NCBI GenBank assembly: GCA_011763485.2
Contig: JAANSK020257496.1
Span: 1-22,495, forward strand
Length of the DNA: 22,495 bases
Source: Isoetes engelmannii
Lineage: Eukaryota; Streptophyta; Lycopodiopsida; Isoetales; Isoetaceae
Direction: 5' to 3'
Shown here piece after piece: positions 20,190 through 22,495 of this stretch. The notes below the pieces were generated by a model, which saw only the letters and a list, made by a program, of their open reading frames with translations, did no database searches and had not been told where the DNA came from. Position numbers and translations under genes: made by a program. Position 1 is the first letter of the stretch, and each line of letters opens with the position of its first letter.

Positions 20190-20382
20190 TGGGCCCAAAA
20201 CCCTAGCTTTAGAATCGTGGGGGCTGAAAGAGTCTGGAACCCTAAAAGTCCTCTTTTTGAATTCCAGTCTCAGGAGCGCGCATTGCATCAGTTCCGGATC
20301 CTTTCCGACCTCTCTCGAGCAGTGGAGCTTCCATTCTACAATCACTTCCTCGTTTTTGGCATCTTTCAAGCATCTCAACAGG
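20190..20382 (+). promoter_or_regulatory. TATA-less promoter with site II and telo-box
   Basis: TGGGCC (20190-20195) is followed at once by a telo-box, aaaccctagc (20198-20207), and a second one, aaccctaaa (20238-20246). The pairing of site II and telo-box is typical of plant promoters for ribosomal, translation and other growth-related genes. A leader of about 140 bp would precede the ATG at 20383. The direction is inferred from the exon below. Confidence 0.5.
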
Positions 20383-20421
20383 ATGGACGTCTTTAGAGGA
20401 GTGGGAGCCAGCCAAGATCCG
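20383..20421 (+). CDS. Candidate short first exon (gene not identified)
   Basis: ATG at 20383 in good context (aggATGGac) opens MDVFRGVGASQDP, and a consensus-like donor CCG|GTATGTGG follows at 20421/20422 in phase 0. Without splicing the frame stops four codons later. I could not find a matching downstream exon before the window ends, and I do not recognise the peptide. The call rests on the promoter motifs, start context and donor only. Confidence 0.3.
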
Positions 20422-20439
20422 GTATGTGGATGATCTGTT

Positions 20440-22050
20440 ATGCAATGCCAGCTTCACAACCGACATTAAACCGAGTTTGCATCCTTTCTTAGCCTTAGAG
20501 GACATTTAGATCCCCAGATCTCAGTCCTCTAACGAATGAACCTAATCTAGTATGTCTAGATTAAATAAATTAGTTCTTTCTCAGTATTTCAGTTCATTTG
20601 ATGATTGATGGATCACTCTGTGTGCATCTCTTGCGTATATGATGACAATTTTTACCATCTATAGCAGCAGAAGCAGAAGCAGAAGCAGAAACATAAACAG
20701 AAACAGAATGACTTTCAGATTTCTTTCTTATGCCAAGATCAAATCAGTATGGAGCAACATAGAGGTGTGGATATGAATTTTTAAGCAGATGACAATGTAC
20801 TTGAAGATAAAAATGATATGTTCTTCCTTTGCCTGGCTAGAAAAGCTTGTACAGAATGCCTGTGAATGCTTCGATCTTGTTGTGGATTTTTAATGTAAAT
20901 GGAAGAAGGAAATTGTAAGGTTCATATTCTCAAAACAAATGCTGGTATATATCTCTGTCCACATCATGTGCAAAAGAAAAAGAAATCTTAATGCCATTGT
21001 TTCGTCTATAGTCTGCCAAATCGTCCACCAAAGCTTTGCCATTCACTCTGTGCAAGGCTTGGCAAAAAAATGTGTTGCCTTCCCTTTCGATGCTCCAACT
21101 GGTTCGATCTCAGCTAACGTTGAGGGTATTCCTGGCAAACCCTCAACCTCAGTGGTACAGGACCTCCAGGTTGCTTTAGGCAACCACTCTAAGCCTCAAA
21201 TTTGCAAAAGCAAAGCTTAAAAATGTTGTTAGCACTGACTTCCCAATTTTAGAAAAAAGACTATATGCTATATACTATGCCACAAACAGACCACAATGTA
21301 TTTTTGGTTGAAATCAGGATGAATGTGATCTCAAAAGGTGTTAGCTGATATAGGCTGAGCCTTTTTACAAGTCTTATGCAACAAGTCCCTTAAACTTACA
21401 TTCCTGACCAAGTCAAAATATGGTCAATGTCCCTGACATAGAGCTAATTTGTACAGATGATTTTCTAGGGTTCTTTTTTGATCTGGAACAACTAGACCAG
21501 CTTATGATGGTTCAATAGGTCACGTGCAAGCTGTATTCTTGATAAGAAATGGAAAATATGTTGTGCAAGAAGGCACCAGAGTTTGACAGTCATGTATTTT
21601 TTGAAGAACAGTGAAAAATTCAATCACCTGAGCTATTGTCTAGAAGCAAAGCATAACTTGACAAGTGAAATAGTTGGAAAAGCAACCTTTCTTGTTTGGA
21701 AAAGTTGTTATGGCTTTGAGAATTCTACTTCTATACAAGCAGTAGCGCAATTGCTAATGACATATATGTTAGGCCCAAGATGATTTTATGCTTTTTGCTT
21801 TTTTCTGAACGTGAGACACTACTTGTAGCTTGAATTCTAATCAGAAATGACTTTTACTACCAATAATTTTAAGTAAACAACTATTTTTACTGGTTATAAA
21901 GCATATTTTTCAACTTTTAATGAGATTATGCAAGAATAGATTTACCAAATTCGGATTTTCATTCACTTGAATTTCATAGAAGTAGTTTCACATGATTTCC
22001 GATGTCCACGAAGCATGAGCAAAGTATTTTTCCAATGTTGGATTGATCAG
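20440..22050. other. Intergenic or intronic stretch
   Basis: This may be the first intron of the gene starting at 20383, or intergenic DNA. A plus-strand frame at 20939-21220 ends with a protein-like segment (FDAPTGSISANVEGIPGKPS, then VVQDLQVALGN) that I cannot assign; it could be an old retroelement fragment. Other frames show nothing. Confidence 0.35.
20664..20708. repeat. GCAGAA/ACAGAA microsatellite
   Basis: gcagcagaagcagaagcaga and the bases after it form a short hexanucleotide array that decays into ataaacagaaacagaa. Confidence 0.85.
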
Positions 22051-22054
22051 CTTT

Positions 22055-22079
22055 ACTGCCAAATCGAGAGAATTTGGCA
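22055..22079. repeat. Short perfect hairpin
   Basis: ctgccaaat and atttggcag form a 9-bp perfect stem with a 7-base loop. It is of the size expected occasionally by chance; noted only because of its position near the candidate minus-strand gene. Confidence 0.6.
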
Positions 22080-22353
22080 GCAAGGAAGGTCGAATCCGCT
22101 TGCAGAAGGTCGTATCAGTGTGTATTTCACCTTATCAGTCTTCAATTCACGTCTAAGCCCCTTGAGATTTTGCATTTGACCTTGCCCCCTTTTAGAAATG
22201 CTCTGTTCTGTTGCAATCTTGGGAAATCCGGTCGATTGTTTTGTCATTTAGCTCGGTATGGGTTTCTTGGTGTTGCATAGGCTAGGTCGGGATGTTGTGA
22301 TCATGATTAGCTAACCAGAGGCTGTCAGAAATCCGGATCTTGCCCTGATCAAA

Positions 22354-22471
22354 TTAGGGTTCTTGGCTTTTTCTTGAAGCAATATCCCACAGGCACAAAC
22401 AGGAAAATTAGCCCAGGATTTATATAGACCGACCCACGTGGAATTATCAAATTGCGTGTCATGCCCACGTG
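22354..22471 (-). promoter_or_regulatory. Minus-strand promoter: two G-boxes, TATA box, telo-box
   Basis: On the minus strand, CACGTG at 22466-22471 and 22435-22440 is followed by a canonical TATA box, ctatataaat (22427-22418). A telo-box, gaaccctaa (22362-22354), lies about 60 bp further down, where a 5' leader would be. This order fits a minus-strand gene with its start near 22390. Several short upstream ATGs follow. The frame from ATG 22247 (MTKQSTGFPK onward, with a possible donor after residue 39) is only a candidate first exon, and I do not recognise it. Confidence 0.55.
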
Positions 22472-22495
22472 GGATTCGGTACCTCCACCGCCCCA

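Noticed and set aside
19930-20382. Plus-strand 167-codon frame covering the promoter-like region as a protein
   Set aside because: Its upstream part is AT-rich, without motifs, and overlaps a minus-strand frame of similar length. Only the short segment from ATG 20383 is plausible.

Overview
The window reads as nuclear DNA of a land plant: AT-rich and gene-sparse, with GT-AG introns and plant-specific gene families (JMJ22-type F-box/JmjC, REM-like B3, PAH-type lipin, AN1/C2H2 stress-associated protein). It also holds a decayed Ty1/copia element, several MITE-like elements, and plant promoter motifs (telo-box, TGGGCC site II, CACGTG G-box). I cannot name the species. I see no bacterial, organellar or viral genes, and no novel defence or CRISPR-like system.

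Layout. 1-2150 is repeat territory: a 260-bp tandem duplication (314-835), an 18-G tract, and a nested direct/inverted foldback repeat (1449-1784). 2190-3075 holds a minus-strand B3-domain gene whose last codons lie inside a 15-bp minisatellite. 3900-5714 holds an apparently intact three-exon plus-strand JMJ22-like gene (484 codons), divergent from the B3 gene. 5715-8000 has no recognised gene. 8003-8762 (minus) is a two-exon lipin/PAH fragment without the catalytic HAD domain. 8841-10640 is intergenic, with a diverged duplication. 10640-11935 (minus) is a Ty1/copia RT-RNase H remnant, interrupted by a 239-bp MITE with an 8-bp target duplication. 11936-14300 has no recognised gene. 14316-14754 is a second repeat related to that MITE, in opposite orientation.

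15000-16140 holds a TATA-like region, a short hairpin, a tRNA-like segment and a tandem array. 16294-16480 is a MITE with a 9-bp target duplication, 16655-16789 is a foldback hairpin, and 16948-17045 is a 50-bp tandem duplication. 17340-18980 (minus) is a complete two-exon SAP11/SAP13-like zinc finger gene of 256 residues. 20190-20421 looks like a TATA-less plus-strand promoter with a short first exon. 22354-22471 looks like a minus-strand TATA/G-box promoter. The bodies of those last two genes could not be identified.

The genes are unlinked in function: chromatin/arginine demethylation, DNA binding, lipid metabolism (broken) and stress/ubiquitin signalling. The most informative content is the record of transposition: nested insertion, target-site duplications, and G-box-bearing inverted termini.
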